Below, one piece after another: positions 14,741-22,882 of a DNA stretch of 53,843 bases (the stretch's first letter is position 1; each line of letters opens with the position of its first letter). A program made the position numbers and the translations under genes. The notes under the pieces are model-generated. The model was not told where the DNA came from. It searched no databases and saw only the letters and a list, made by a program, of their open reading frames with translations. Origin of the DNA: Desulfoscipio geothermicus DSM 3669 (lineage in GTDB: Bacteria; Bacillota; Desulfotomaculia; Desulfotomaculales; Desulfallaceae); NCBI RefSeq assembly GCF_900115975.1, contig NZ_FOYM01000025.1, positions 1-53,843 on the forward strand, given 5' to 3'.

Positions 14741-15202
14741 TTAATCTTTTTCCTCCTGGTTAATTACCAGGCGGGAAATAACACCATGCAATGGACAAAC
14801 AGATATTAGTACATAATTCGATCTAACAACAGACAAATTTTGGTTGCATCCTTTATGAGGGCATGGCACTTGTTCACCATTGAAAATTTTTTCTGCGATA
14901 TTGATTACATTATTGATATGATGTTTTTGATAAACACAACGCGCGTGTCCCCGATAACACTTTGCTTTTTCTAATAGCTTCAACCTGTCTTCCAAAGAAA
15001 ATTTCATGTTTAAACAGGCCGGCTCCCTGTCGGGGCAAACAGCCACTTCCGGAAATATGCAACCGGTTATAGTTTGGCCGCCGGTCTCCCGGTAAGATTT
15101 CCAGCAACTTTTACAGTAAGTTTTTTGGCCAAATTTTTTCACTGCACACTGGTACTCGTAATGGCCACAACTACAAAAGGTTTTACGCATCACAACATTC
15201 AC
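14741..15202 (-). CDS. Cys-rich zinc-ribbon protein, 153 aa
   Basis: CxC (FCSCGHYEYQC), CKSC, and later CPH..C and CPLHG motifs suggest two zinc-binding units. I chose GTG 15202 because GGAG lies 6 nt upstream. The frame is open to 15436, but that extension passes through a terminator and two hairpins and is unlikely to be translated. Confidence 0.6.
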   Translation of the reverse strand: MNVVMRKTFCSCGHYEYQCAVKKFGQKTYCKSCWKSYRETGGQTITGCIFPEVAVCPDREPACLNMKFSLEDRLKLLEKAKCYRGHARCVYQKHHINNVINIAEKIFNGEQVPCPHKGCNQNLSVVRSNYVLISVCPLHGVISRLVINQEEKD

Positions 15203-15234
15203 TCCAATCTCCTTTTTTGCAGGTGGTTTTGAGC

Positions 15235-15481
15235 AAAAAAAAACACCCTGAAAAGGGTGAAAAAACGGGCAAGCCTCTCCAGCCATAGAGGGGAGAGGCT
15301 TCACAAAACCGTCCAGTTGTCCCGTAAAGTTATTTTGAATGATAGCCGGTGTTGCACCGACTATCTTTCGTTTGCCGAAACAATGAATATCTGAACAAGT
15401 AAGTCTTTGTAGTATGCTCTTCCCCGGGAGTCCCACGCCGGAACCCTCGTTACTTTTGAAGCGATTGCGAAGGCGTGGGAC
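15235..15481 (-). other. Structured minus-strand leader with terminator
   Basis: Going 5' to 3' on the minus strand: stem GTCCCACGCC/GGCGTGGGAC (15481-15430), stem GATAGTCGGTG/CACCGGCTATC with a 3-nt loop (15365-15341), stem AAGCCTCTCC/GGAGAGGCTT (15301-15271), and a terminator CACCCT/AGGGTG plus nine T (15259-15235). It ends 33 nt before the GTG of the zinc-ribbon gene. This is either a small RNA or a riboregulated leader; I recognise no known class. Confidence 0.5.
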
Positions 15482-15605
15482 GAAAGAGTAAGGCTGATTT
15501 TTCCAGGAACCCTTGTTTTGTTTTAATTTTTCTTAGTATAATATATGTTGCCAGCCTTTCGTTTTCGGCGACCTGGATTTATTACTTATTTCTAAAAGAA
15601 TAAAC

Positions 15606-15632
15606 CCGGCTTTGGTGTGCCGGGCTCGTTTT
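15606..15632. terminator. Bidirectional terminator-like hairpin
   Basis: CCCGGC/GCCGGG stem after the vapC stop; T-rich on both sides. Confidence 0.55.
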
Positions 15633-15646
15633 TAGAAAGCCATATT

Positions 15647-16057
15647 TCATTCAGGAAGTGATATTATTCCCTTAATTCCAGGTATTTTCTCAAAGTGCTT
15701 TCGATTATTAGTTAGAATGAACAAATTATGATATTCCGCTGCACAAGCAATTAGAAGATCTAGGTCACTTACTGTTAAATCTTTCTTTTTAAGTTCTGCA
15801 CGTCTTTTGCCGAAAACACGTGCTATTGGTTTGGTTATATTAATAATTCTCAAACCTTCTAAAAAGTCCAGTAAAACTATTTCTTTTTGTTCTGGATTTG
15901 GACTTCTATAGATTCCATCGTATAACTCAGCAATAGAAATTGAGCTTATTGCTATACCTTCTTTACGGTATTCATCAATAGCTTTTACAATTGATTTTTT
16001 ACCCCGGAGATAATAAACTGCCCAATCAGTGTCTAACAGATATTTTACCATTACCAA
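15647..16057 (-). CDS. vapC: VapC-type PIN-domain toxin
   Basis: PIN fold with the acidic catalytic residues visible: LLDTDWAVYYL (Asp), SIAELYDGI (Glu), LTVSDLDLLIACAA (Asp) and ILTNNRKHFEKIPG at the end. 136 aa, normal length. The ATG overlaps the stop of the antitoxin gene by 7 bp, giving coupled translation. Family members are Mg-dependent RNases acting on tRNA or rRNA. Confidence 0.9.
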   Translation of the reverse strand: MVMVKYLLDTDWAVYYLRGKKSIVKAIDEYRKEGIAISSISIAELYDGIYRSPNPEQKEIVLLDFLEGLRIINITKPIARVFGKRRAELKKKDLTVSDLDLLIACAAEYHNLFILTNNRKHFEKIPGIKGIISLPE

Positions 16058-16269
16058 TCGACACCAATTCTGTCCGGGTTGTTGTCACGGCTTCTGTAAA
16101 TATCTTCAATCATTTTTTCTGCATCAATATCGGCCCAACCTCCGGCGGCGCGCTTGGAAGCTTCAATATCATCTTCACTAATCTCATCAGTTTCGAGCAT
16201 AATACGCAGCTTATAACGATCCATCGGTGAAAGTTTTTTTATCTCATCATAGATTCTTTCAACGGCCAT
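16051..16269 (-). CDS. vapB: VapB-type antitoxin
   Basis: 72-aa acidic protein (IYDEIKKLSPMDRYKLRIML, GGWADIDAEKMIEDIYRSRD) directly upstream of and overlapping vapC. The C-terminal aromatic/acidic stretch is typical of the PIN-binding tail. AGGGGTGAG precedes the ATG. Confidence 0.8.
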   Translation of the reverse strand: MAVERIYDEIKKLSPMDRYKLRIMLETDEISEDDIEASKRAAGGWADIDAEKMIEDIYRSRDNNPDRIGVDW

Positions 16270-16409
16270 TTACACTCACCCCTTAAAGATTATTTTACCC
16301 CAAAAATTGCTTGGGTGGTGATTTATTTTTACTCTTATCAATCGCTTTCAAGCTTAATTTTTAAATATTCATTGTTTCATGCTGCCAGCCTTTCGTTTTC
16401 GGCCTGGAT

Positions 16410-17366
16410 TTATTTCAAGGTTTCCTTTTGGTTTGCAATGATATCTTTAAGTTCCTGAATGTTACTATTTTGGTTGGTCAGTTGAGCTTGAAGGTTTAAT
16501 TTTTCTTCTTTCACAGTCATTAACTCATTGCGTAATTTTTCAACCTGGGTGGCCAAAACCTCCAATCTCTCATTATACTTCTGATGCAATTCATTTATTT
16601 TATCTGCGTACTCGTCTTGTAGATTGCGAATTTCCTGGTTATGCCGGTTTTTGATTTCCAATAACTTCGATTCGTGCTCCAGTTTAAGGGTGGCTATCTC
16701 TCTTTCATTTGAAATTGTTAGTTTTTCAATTTCCTTCCGGTGATCCTCAGCCTGGGTATGAACCTCAGTTTGCAAATTATTAATCGTATTTGCCTGGGAT
16801 GCAATTTCTTTTTTGGCTTCCTCGTATTTCTCACCGGTGGCCCGCAGGTTTTCTACCTGGGCCTTGAGGTCCTCGATTTTTTCTTCGTACATGGAAGTGG
16901 TTTTAACCGCGACGCGGTTTGCTTCTTCCAGTTCCTCGTTTCGTGCCGCCAGGCTTTCGTTTTCAGTCTGAATTTGTTGCAGGGTTTCCTTTTGGTTTAC
17001 AATAGTTACTTTTAGTTCACGAATGTTATCGTTCAGGTTAGAAATAATTTCATTGTGCTTCTGCTGGGTTTCCTCCAGTTGGGCTTTAAACTGTTCACGA
17101 TCATCATCATTTTTTTTGACTCGTTCCACAAATATTTCTTTTGCCCTGGTTAGATGATATTCCAGGTCCTGGAGTTCCTTGGCAGCCCCATGGTCACCTT
17201 GAACTATTTGTTGAGCCTTTAAGCTGTTTAAGGCCAGATTTAAAAAATCAGCCCCTTTAAGATTTGAGTCATTTATAAATTCGTCAACTTCTTTTTTGAG
17301 TTCCGGGGGCACTTTGGCCCCCCATACTATTGATTTGGATTCTTTCTTTATGTTTTGGTCTTCCAT
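16410..17366 (-). CDS. KfrA-like coiled-coil DNA-binding protein
   Basis: The N-terminal 55 residues (IVWGAKVPPELKKEVDEFIN, DFLNLALNSLKAQQ) look like a small DNA-binding unit. The remaining 260 residues are an uninterrupted coiled coil. This is the architecture of plasmid KfrA-type nucleoid or partition accessory proteins; homology is not shown. ATG 17366 has GGAGAG upstream. Six GGTTAAC sites flank its start, suggesting autoregulation. After the stop TAA (16410) the reading frame continues with IQAENERLAA, so the present stop may be a truncation. Confidence 0.65.
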   Translation of the reverse strand: MEDQNIKKESKSIVWGAKVPPELKKEVDEFINDSNLKGADFLNLALNSLKAQQIVQGDHGAAKELQDLEYHLTRAKEIFVERVKKNDDDREQFKAQLEETQQKHNEIISNLNDNIRELKVTIVNQKETLQQIQTENESLAARNEELEEANRVAVKTTSMYEEKIEDLKAQVENLRATGEKYEEAKKEIASQANTINNLQTEVHTQAEDHRKEIEKLTISNEREIATLKLEHESKLLEIKNRHNQEIRNLQDEYADKINELHQKYNERLEVLATQVEKLRNELMTVKEEKLNLQAQLTNQNSNIQELKDIIANQKETLK

Positions 17367-17369
17367 TAT

Positions 17370-17515
17370 GGTTAACTCTCCTTCCGGTACTTGTATTGGG
17401 TTAACTACGGTTAACCGGTTAACTTTTATTATTATACTACCACATTCTTGCAAAACAAGCTATAGAGCAAATTTACAATCACAACAAGGGTTAACCGCAC
17501 AGAGCAACGGTTAAC
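17370..17515. promoter_or_regulatory. GGTTAAC site cluster
   Basis: GGTTAAC occurs at 17370, 17399, 17409, 17417, 17489 and 17509, just upstream of the coiled-coil protein. GTTAAC itself is palindromic. The cluster spans the promoter region, as expected for an autoregulatory DNA-binding protein. Confidence 0.55.
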
Positions 17516-17541
17516 CTCAAAGCCTTATATTTAGGTAGCCA

Positions 17542-17578
17542 AAACCCGGATGGAGCTATCTTGCCATCCGGGTTTTTC
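17542..17578. terminator. Bidirectional terminator
   Basis: 12-bp stem AAACCCGGATGG/CCATCCGGGTTT; follows the minus-strand DUF3150-like gene (stop 17588). Confidence 0.75.
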
Positions 17579-17587
17579 TCAGTCAGC

Positions 17588-18907
17588 TTAAATTATACTC
17601 ACAGTTTTTTCAATAACACCACGCTGCCTGCGGTTAACCGGCTTCCCAGGTTCTTCGCTTTGTTCATTATAACTTCCACGCCTGGCCCGCCTGTTAACGG
17701 ATGATTGCTTGATTTCTTTCAGATCATTCACTATTTCACCTTTGTTGCGGGACAAACGCGGTTCATGTCCCAGGGCCAGGATCACCCGGCGGTTATCTTC
17801 GGCAATCTTTTGAAGCAACCCCGCAATATCCCCCGTTTCCCGGTCACTTGCCGAACTTTCCAGCATTTCGTTTAATTGCTCTACGTGTTGCAGCACCTGG
17901 CGGTCATTCATGAAGTTAAGCTCCTTGACTTTCTCTACGATCAAACGCAGAGATCTCACACTTGGCCCGGGCAGGTTGCCGTGTTTCTCCAGGTTTTCTT
18001 GCGCCGCTGACACCGCCTCGAAAATCATTGTGCGCAGGTGTACAGCCAGATCGGATATGAATCCCTTGACCTGACGCTGGTAGGTCTGTTTTACCTGGTA
18101 CACAATTTCCTGCTGGGTTTCCAGTTTAACCCTGGTCATGGCCATGTGAGCGTCCATTTCCAGCATGGTAGAAGTAACGGGAATAAAGCTTAAATTTACT
18201 TTGAACCGGTATGAATCTGCAATCTCTTCTTTCCTTGGAAAGTGGTTCATTATTCGGCTGGCAAAAGTATCGATGAAATCTTCCGGCACCGGGCAATCCG
18301 GATCTTTTTTCAGGGTCCTGTAAACCTCCACGGCAGCTTTCCTGTATTCAACATATGTGCTGAAGCGAATGCTGTCATACCGGTCTAATATTTCATCGTA
18401 AACTTTCCGGTACTCCCTTTCTATTTCCGTCAATCCTTTTTTAACTTCGTCGTAAACCTTATATGGCACAAAATGGCCCCAGGCAGTTTGGAAGCTGTGC
18501 CCGCGAAGCAACCTGCGTGCCCTGATCTCCAGAGCACTGAGCTTGCGCAAGTAGGATGCCGGTATTAACCTCTTTCTCCCCAGGTTGATGTACTGGGTCA
18601 GAAAATCTTTATATTCCGCGCTGTCCGCATCCAGCCCCAGGTCCTCGGCGGAAAGCTGTTTCTCAAACCGTTCGCGGGCTATGTGCAACTCCATCAGCAC
18701 ACCTTCCCTGGCCAATTTTGTTGCAGTAACGTCTATCCGCATTTCTACGTCATCGGAATGTACACCCAGTCTTGACGCGACTTCAGCTCTTTGTTTTTCT
18801 ATATCTTCTTCCTCACACTCGGTTAACTTTATATTTTCAAGGAGTTCATTAATAGCTTCTTTAGCTTGTGCTTTCTTTTTTTGTGAATCATTGTTTTGCC
18901 CGGGCAT
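17588..18907 (-). CDS. DUF3150-like 439-aa protein
   Basis: Almost entirely helical; the central part (RGHSFQTAWGHFVPYKVYDE, then a YRKVYDEILDRYDSIR segment) resembles the DUF3150 family often found beside AAA+ ATPases. It is encoded immediately downstream of the AAA ATPase, separated by a hairpin at 18932. GTGAGGTGATAAT precedes the ATG, a normal ribosome site without the inserted hairpin of its neighbours. Function unknown; partner of the ATPase by position. Confidence 0.65.
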   Translation of the reverse strand: MPGQNNDSQKKKAQAKEAINELLENIKLTECEEEDIEKQRAEVASRLGVHSDDVEMRIDVTATKLAREGVLMELHIARERFEKQLSAEDLGLDADSAEYKDFLTQYINLGRKRLIPASYLRKLSALEIRARRLLRGHSFQTAWGHFVPYKVYDEVKKGLTEIEREYRKVYDEILDRYDSIRFSTYVEYRKAAVEVYRTLKKDPDCPVPEDFIDTFASRIMNHFPRKEEIADSYRFKVNLSFIPVTSTMLEMDAHMAMTRVKLETQQEIVYQVKQTYQRQVKGFISDLAVHLRTMIFEAVSAAQENLEKHGNLPGPSVRSLRLIVEKVKELNFMNDRQVLQHVEQLNEMLESSASDRETGDIAGLLQKIAEDNRRVILALGHEPRLSRNKGEIVNDLKEIKQSSVNRRARRGSYNEQSEEPGKPVNRRQRGVIEKTVSII

Positions 18908-18931
18908 ATTATCACCTCACAAAAATATTAA

Positions 18932-18949
18932 GGGGGCAATAAAGCCCCC
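18932..18949 (-). terminator. Intra-operon hairpin between AAA and DUF3150 genes
   Basis: GGGGGC/GCCCCC stem followed on the minus strand by TTAATATTTTTG; probably a partial terminator or mRNA end between the two genes. Confidence 0.55.
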
Positions 18950-18956
18950 AAGATTC

Positions 18957-20684
18957 TCACATGGTTCTGCGCTGCCTGCCTTCCTGCTTCTGTAATTTTT
19001 TTATATTGCGCTTTTCCGCAAGCTTCTCCCGGTATGCAGGCGGTAATAAATCCAAATCGTTACATTCTTCCAATGCCAACCTGGTCATGACTTCAATGTC
19101 CCTGGTTGTCGGACGATATACATCCAGGGCATAACGCAAGTGTTCCATATCCACACTCCGGACGCCTGCGTCCTCGGCCACCTCCGAAGCTTTTAATACG
19201 AGAGCCTCAATCTCCGCCCCGGTGTAACCTTCCGTGGCTTCGGCTACCATAACCAGTTCCTGGTCTTTCAGGTTATTTTCAATTTGATACTTTCTTAGCA
19301 TAACACGGAATATATCCGCCCTCTCACCAGCCTCCGGCGGTAGAACAGGAACTTTTTTGTCGAACCTGCCCGGCCTTTTCAGCGCAGCATCCATTTTATC
19401 AGGCCGGTTAGTCAACCCGACAAAAACTACACTACCCCGGTGCCTGGTGTCACTCATGAACTCAAGCAAGCGCTTGAACAGCCTGTTGGAAACTCCCGAG
19501 TCCCCGCTATTATCCCTGGATAACCCCGATTGATCTATTTCATCCACGATTACGATAGTGGGGGAAAGCGCTTCTATGCATTGCAGTGCCTTATCCAGGT
19601 TCGCCTCCGAGGACCCTACCCACTTGTCCATAATCTTACCCAAGTTCAGCATACAGCAGTTGATACCCGACTCTTTTGCCACCGCCTCCGCAAGAATCGT
19701 CTTACCCGTGCCGGCGGGACCGGGTAACAAAATACCCATAGGGCAACGTCTTGAGTTTCCATCCTGCAGCGGCTTTATCACGCTACGGCGAAAGAAATTC
19801 TTAATGTGCTCCATCCCGCCGATATGGGAAAAATCTGTTTCGGGTTCGATTATCTGTAGTACCTCTCCAAATTCACTGGCAATAATATCCCTTTTCCTTT
19901 CCTTGACTAATTGCGACGTTACCGGCATCCCGTCCACTTCCGCCCGGAGAAAGATGTCTTCCAGGTGCAGGCGTTTCAGGCCGGCGGTAAGCCTAGCCAT
20001 TTGTGGAACAGTTATACCCTCTAACGGCACTTCTGCATATTTCTCACAAAGACCGGTTATATATGTTTCTCTTGTGGCCGTATCCGGCAGCGGCACTTGG
20101 ATTGCTTCAATACGACTGCTGGCAGATCTCAACACCGGGTGCACATCGGCAAGGTTCTCTGTAATTAAAAACACCGGAGAACCCAAAGTTATAATTTCAC
20201 GGTCTACTGCCCACCTTTGCAAAGTAGTCAACACAGTGCGATCCTGTGAAGACATATGCGCCAGATCCGCAGCCGGTGCAAGCATTTCCGCATAATCAAC
20301 AATTACCGCTGTTCTGGCCTCCGGTCTGCCGTTTTCCCCCGGCCGGGAGAGGCGCAGCGCCGCCTCTATCACAGCCAGGGCTGCCGCCGGTTTCCGAGGT
20401 AAAATTTCATCAAAACCGGGCAAGGTTGGTTCAGATTCAGCCATAAACCCTAACTCTTCAAGCAACACTTTGCGGTGGGACGGAATCGGAAAGGTGATAC
20501 CGGCCGACCGGTTGTAGCATATTATAATATCTCGGCTTGCCACCAGTTTTGATTGCATAAGGTAATCCACCATGGAATTTACACCGTCAGCGGTATCCCT
20601 TACATTAAAGTGTAAAATAAAGACGTGAGAAATAACGGCGTTCCACTTTCTGTGGATTTCTGCAATCCAACTACGGTTTGTCAT
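18957..20684 (-). CDS. Ycf46-like AAA+ ATPase, 575 aa
   Basis: Residues 1-250 are a degenerate AAA-like half without Walker A. Residues 265-500 are an intact AAA+ module: SHIGGMEHIKNFFRR, Walker A GPAGTGKT, KWVGSSEANLDKALQ, Walker B TIVIVDEID and the arginine-finger region LKRPGRFDKKVPVLPPEAGE. The degenerate-plus-active layout and the VGSSEANL motif fit the Ycf46 group. DUF2997 and DUF1257 (Ycf35) genes lie upstream in the same operon, repeating the plastid/cyanobacterial ycf35/ycf46 association. Translation starts behind a hairpin-bridged ribosome site. Confidence 0.8.
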   Translation of the reverse strand: MTNRSWIAEIHRKWNAVISHVFILHFNVRDTADGVNSMVDYLMQSKLVASRDIIICYNRSAGITFPIPSHRKVLLEELGFMAESEPTLPGFDEILPRKPAAALAVIEAALRLSRPGENGRPEARTAVIVDYAEMLAPAADLAHMSSQDRTVLTTLQRWAVDREIITLGSPVFLITENLADVHPVLRSASSRIEAIQVPLPDTATRETYITGLCEKYAEVPLEGITVPQMARLTAGLKRLHLEDIFLRAEVDGMPVTSQLVKERKRDIIASEFGEVLQIIEPETDFSHIGGMEHIKNFFRRSVIKPLQDGNSRRCPMGILLPGPAGTGKTILAEAVAKESGINCCMLNLGKIMDKWVGSSEANLDKALQCIEALSPTIVIVDEIDQSGLSRDNSGDSGVSNRLFKRLLEFMSDTRHRGSVVFVGLTNRPDKMDAALKRPGRFDKKVPVLPPEAGERADIFRVMLRKYQIENNLKDQELVMVAEATEGYTGAEIEALVLKASEVAEDAGVRSVDMEHLRYALDVYRPTTRDIEVMTRLALEECNDLDLLPPAYREKLAEKRNIKKLQKQEGRQRRTM

Positions 20685-20732
20685 TTACTAAAGGCGGGCG
20701 CACTTTCTATGGCGCCCGCCCGCTCACCTCCC
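20685..20732 (-). promoter_or_regulatory. SD-hairpin-start leader of the AAA gene
   Basis: GGGAGGTG (20732-20725), 4-nt gap, 9-bp stem GGCGGGCGC/GCGCCCGCC (20720-20693), 8 nt, then the ATG. Linear SD-to-start distance is about 40 nt, but about 12 nt with the hairpin folded. Confidence 0.85.
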
Positions 20733-20775
20733 TGGGCAAAAGTGAATTTCGGAACGGGCGCTTGAACGCCCATTT

Positions 20776-20955
20776 CTAACCGCACCATGGGTTATTATTA
20801 AGACAAGAAATACAATCCTTTGAATTTCTTTTGCCGCAAACCTCACACATTATTTCTGCAAGCGCCGGTGTCCACCAGGAAGTCTCTGCACTCCCGTCCG
20901 GGCGGATAACAATTTCTACTTCGCGATTTTTAATAACGGAGCTTATTTCGGGCAC
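20776..20955 (-). CDS. 59-aa peptide with a C-terminal zinc ribbon
   Basis: Short gene starting GTG 20955, with AGGAGGTGG 7 nt upstream inside the end of the DUF2997 gene, which it overlaps by 26 bp. The N-terminal part (EVEIVIRPDGSAETSWW) resembles DUF2997 itself. The C-terminal part has CEVCGKRNSKDCISC, a CxxC-x7-CxxC ribbon. In cyanobacterial relatives a ferredoxin-type gene often sits here, so this may be its counterpart; that comparison is inference. Confidence 0.65.
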   Translation of the reverse strand: MPEISSVIKNREVEIVIRPDGSAETSWWTPALAEIMCEVCGKRNSKDCISCLNNNPWCG

Positions 20956-21136
20956 CTGTAACCACCTCCTGTTCTTCCTGGAGGGCTACCGGTTTAAACT
21001 TGCGCTTTTCGACAATGCCGAGATCCTTTTCAAAGGAGGCAGTAGCCTTAATACATTCACGTCCTTGATACCCTTGTGCCTCAATATTTACGTTTCCATC
21101 AGGACTAACGGTGATAATAATTTCCTTGCCAATCAC
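20930..21136 (-). CDS. DUF2997 family protein
   Basis: 68 aa; EIIITVSPDGNVNIEAQGYQ followed by the Cys of REC and KATASFEKDLG is the DUF2997 pattern. Start GTG 21136 with GGGGGGTG upstream, 2 bp after the DUF1257 stop, so translation is coupled. Known association with DUF1257 and AAA+ genes; biochemical role unknown. Confidence 0.8.
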   Translation of the reverse strand: MIGKEIIITVSPDGNVNIEAQGYQGRECIKATASFEKDLGIVEKRKFKPVALQEEQEVVTGARNKLRY

Positions 21137-21138
21137 AA

Positions 21139-21519
21139 TTACACCCCCCTGATACGCATGCGGACGGTGCCGTCAGACATGGTTTCCTCAGTTACTGCAG
21201 CACCCAGGATTGCGGCTCTCTTTCTGGCCATCTCCAGGGCATACTGTTGCTTGAGCCTGCCGAAATCAGGACCCAGCACCTTTGCCACATAACCAAGGTA
21301 CCAATCAGTTGTTAGGCTTAATGTTCCGTCCTCGTTACGGTTAACCGCTACGTCATAAGGGGAGCCCGGGACGGCGATAACCATTTCACCTTTCAATGCC
21401 ATATTTTTATATCCCCTTGCAGTTGAGTTGCGGGAAATACTGCAACCAAGTTTCTTTGCAGCACATTCAAGAATTTCCATGTTGTTGATGTTAGTCTTTA
21501 CACGGGACCAATGTGACAT
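21139..21519 (-). CDS. DUF1257 (Ycf35-like) protein
   Basis: 126 aa starting MSHWSRVKTNINNMEILECA, the signature N-terminus of DUF1257/Ycf35, with LTTDWYLGYVAKVLG in the middle as in the family. Normal ribosome site GAGGAGGGCAATAA. First of the three-gene Ycf35-DUF2997-Ycf46-like set. Confidence 0.85.
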   Translation of the reverse strand: MSHWSRVKTNINNMEILECAAKKLGCSISRNSTARGYKNMALKGEMVIAVPGSPYDVAVNRNEDGTLSLTTDWYLGYVAKVLGPDFGRLKQQYALEMARKRAAILGAAVTEETMSDGTVRMRIRGV

Positions 21520-21589
21520 TTATTGCCCTCCTCTCAAATATGAAATATAGTCTTGAATAACTTTTTCTCATCATGCTTTCTACCAACAC

Positions 21590-21835
21590 TTACTTAACTT
21601 CAATTTGCTCCGGATGTTCATTGCGAGGGTCAAAACCAAAGTATTGCCGGCAGCATTCAGCGCAGTAAGCGTAGCCGGTAATTACCGGCACCGGCCGAAA
21701 ATCAATTTCAGCGTTACAAACATCGCAAACAAAAAGGTCTTGCGGTATAGGAAAAAACGCAACGTCATTATCGAAGATTATCCTGATACCGTCTTCTGCC
21801 GGGCGCCGGTAAATCCAACTTACCTGTTCAAGCAT
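21590..21835 (-). CDS. Small zinc-binding protein, 81 aa
   Basis: CDVC near residue 38 and CAEC near residue 59 form a likely zinc knuckle (FVCDVCNAEIDFRPVPV, YAYCAECCRQYFGFD). No family recognised. Translation starts behind a hairpin-bridged ribosome site. Confidence 0.65.
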   Translation of the reverse strand: MLEQVSWIYRRPAEDGIRIIFDNDVAFFPIPQDLFVCDVCNAEIDFRPVPVITGYAYCAECCRQYFGFDPRNEHPEQIEVK

Positions 21836-21881
21836 TTATTATGGGCGCGGGTAATCCCTTCCGCGCCCTATTCACCTCCTT
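21836..21881 (-). promoter_or_regulatory. SD-hairpin-start leader of the 81-aa gene
   Basis: AAGGAGGTGA (21881-21872), 3-nt gap, 8-bp stem GGGCGCGG/CCGCGCCC (21868-21843), 7 nt, ATG 21835. Confidence 0.87.
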
Positions 21882-21968
21882 GCAGGATATAGAAGCGCGG
21901 GAGATGTCCGCGCAAAATTGAACAATCTTTCAATACGACTTTTATACTGTCACTGGATACATTAAAAA

Positions 21969-21989
21969 AACGGGATAAAAATACCCGTT
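21969..21989 (-). terminator. Terminator after ardC
   Basis: AACGGG/CCCGTT stem with T7 on the minus strand, 36 bp after the ardC stop codon. Confidence 0.7.
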
Positions 21990-22024
21990 ATGATACTTAC
22001 AGCAGACACTTGGTGCCTATACGT

Positions 22025-22882
22025 TCACGCTGCAAACTCTCTTTTCTGTGATTTTTCTATCAGGTCAATTAACCCTTGCGCTACTTTTTGTACGGCTTCG
22101 CCCCAGCGGATCACCTTCTCGGGATTCCCGGCCCAACTTGCCACGTAGTCGAAAGCCAGTGAACCGGAATCAACGCCGAAGTACGTGCAAGCTATAAAGG
22201 CAGCTCCCTCGGCCACTATTTCACCCTTGATATATTCCTCATCGGCCCTGCTTTTACTCAACTTTTGTTCACCAATTTCATGGGCTATGTGGTGAGCTAT
22301 CTCGTGCAGAAGGACAGCAACTTTCTCGTCTCCTTCAAGCCCGCTGGATAGAACTATACGACGTTCTTTCGGCGCGTAATAACCTTTAGCAGCGCCGGTT
22401 ATATCGTCAAAAACAACCGGTACCGGACAGGCATCCACGGCACATTTGAACAGGTTTTGGCCTACCCTGGTGTCGGCGAGTTTCTTTTCGATTGGCAGAG
22501 GCTTTCCTTCGGTTTGCGTTACGTCAAAGACGGTAACAACCTGAAACCCGGCCAGACGCACCTCTTCGGTTTCCACGCCGGTTTCCTGGTCCACCACTGT
22601 CTTTTTATAGGTCTTGGGCGCGAGAATTTTTATGCCCTTTTCACCTTTTTTAACCCTGCGACCAGCCTTGTTCCACGTCTTGATACCCGCAACCAGGCTT
22701 GCTTGCGGTTTTTGCGTCCAAATTAACAGTATATTTCCAAAGCTGTACCGGTGGAACATGGACCAGAATCTGGCCAGTTCTTTCAACCGACCGCTGGTGA
22801 ATGCTTCCTGTACGCCTTCTTTCAACGTGTTATATAACTCACGAACTTTATCACTGGGATTATTTTTCAGTTTATTTCCCAT
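22025..22882 (-). CDS. ardC: ArdC-type antirestriction protein
   Basis: N-terminal single-stranded-DNA-binding domain (RFWSMFHRYSFGNILLIWTQ, AGIKTWNKAGRRVKKGEKGI) and C-terminal zincin with VAVLLHEIAHHIAHEIG, i.e. an intact HExxH. 285 aa, family-typical. ArdC proteins protect incoming single-stranded plasmid DNA during conjugation, which fits a transferable element. Translation starts behind a hairpin-bridged ribosome site; a terminator follows. Confidence 0.88.
   Translation of the reverse strand: MGNKLKNNPSDKVRELYNTLKEGVQEAFTSGRLKELARFWSMFHRYSFGNILLIWTQKPQASLVAGIKTWNKAGRRVKKGEKGIKILAPKTYKKTVVDQETGVETEEVRLAGFQVVTVFDVTQTEGKPLPIEKKLADTRVGQNLFKCAVDACPVPVVFDDITGAAKGYYAPKERRIVLSSGLEGDEKVAVLLHEIAHHIAHEIGEQKLSKSRADEEYIKGEIVAEGAAFIACTYFGVDSGSLAFDYVASWAGNPEKVIRWGEAVQKVAQGLIDLIEKSQKREFAA

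Noticed and set aside
15203..15436. N-terminal extension of the zinc-ribbon protein to 15436
   Set aside because: It passes through a strong terminator and two hairpins; a better start with ribosome site exists at 15202.
15427..15520. GTCCCACGCC/GGCGTGGGAC followed by GAAAGAG and CTGAT as another hammerhead
   Set aside because: The order of elements is wrong and CUGANGA is absent (CTGATTT).
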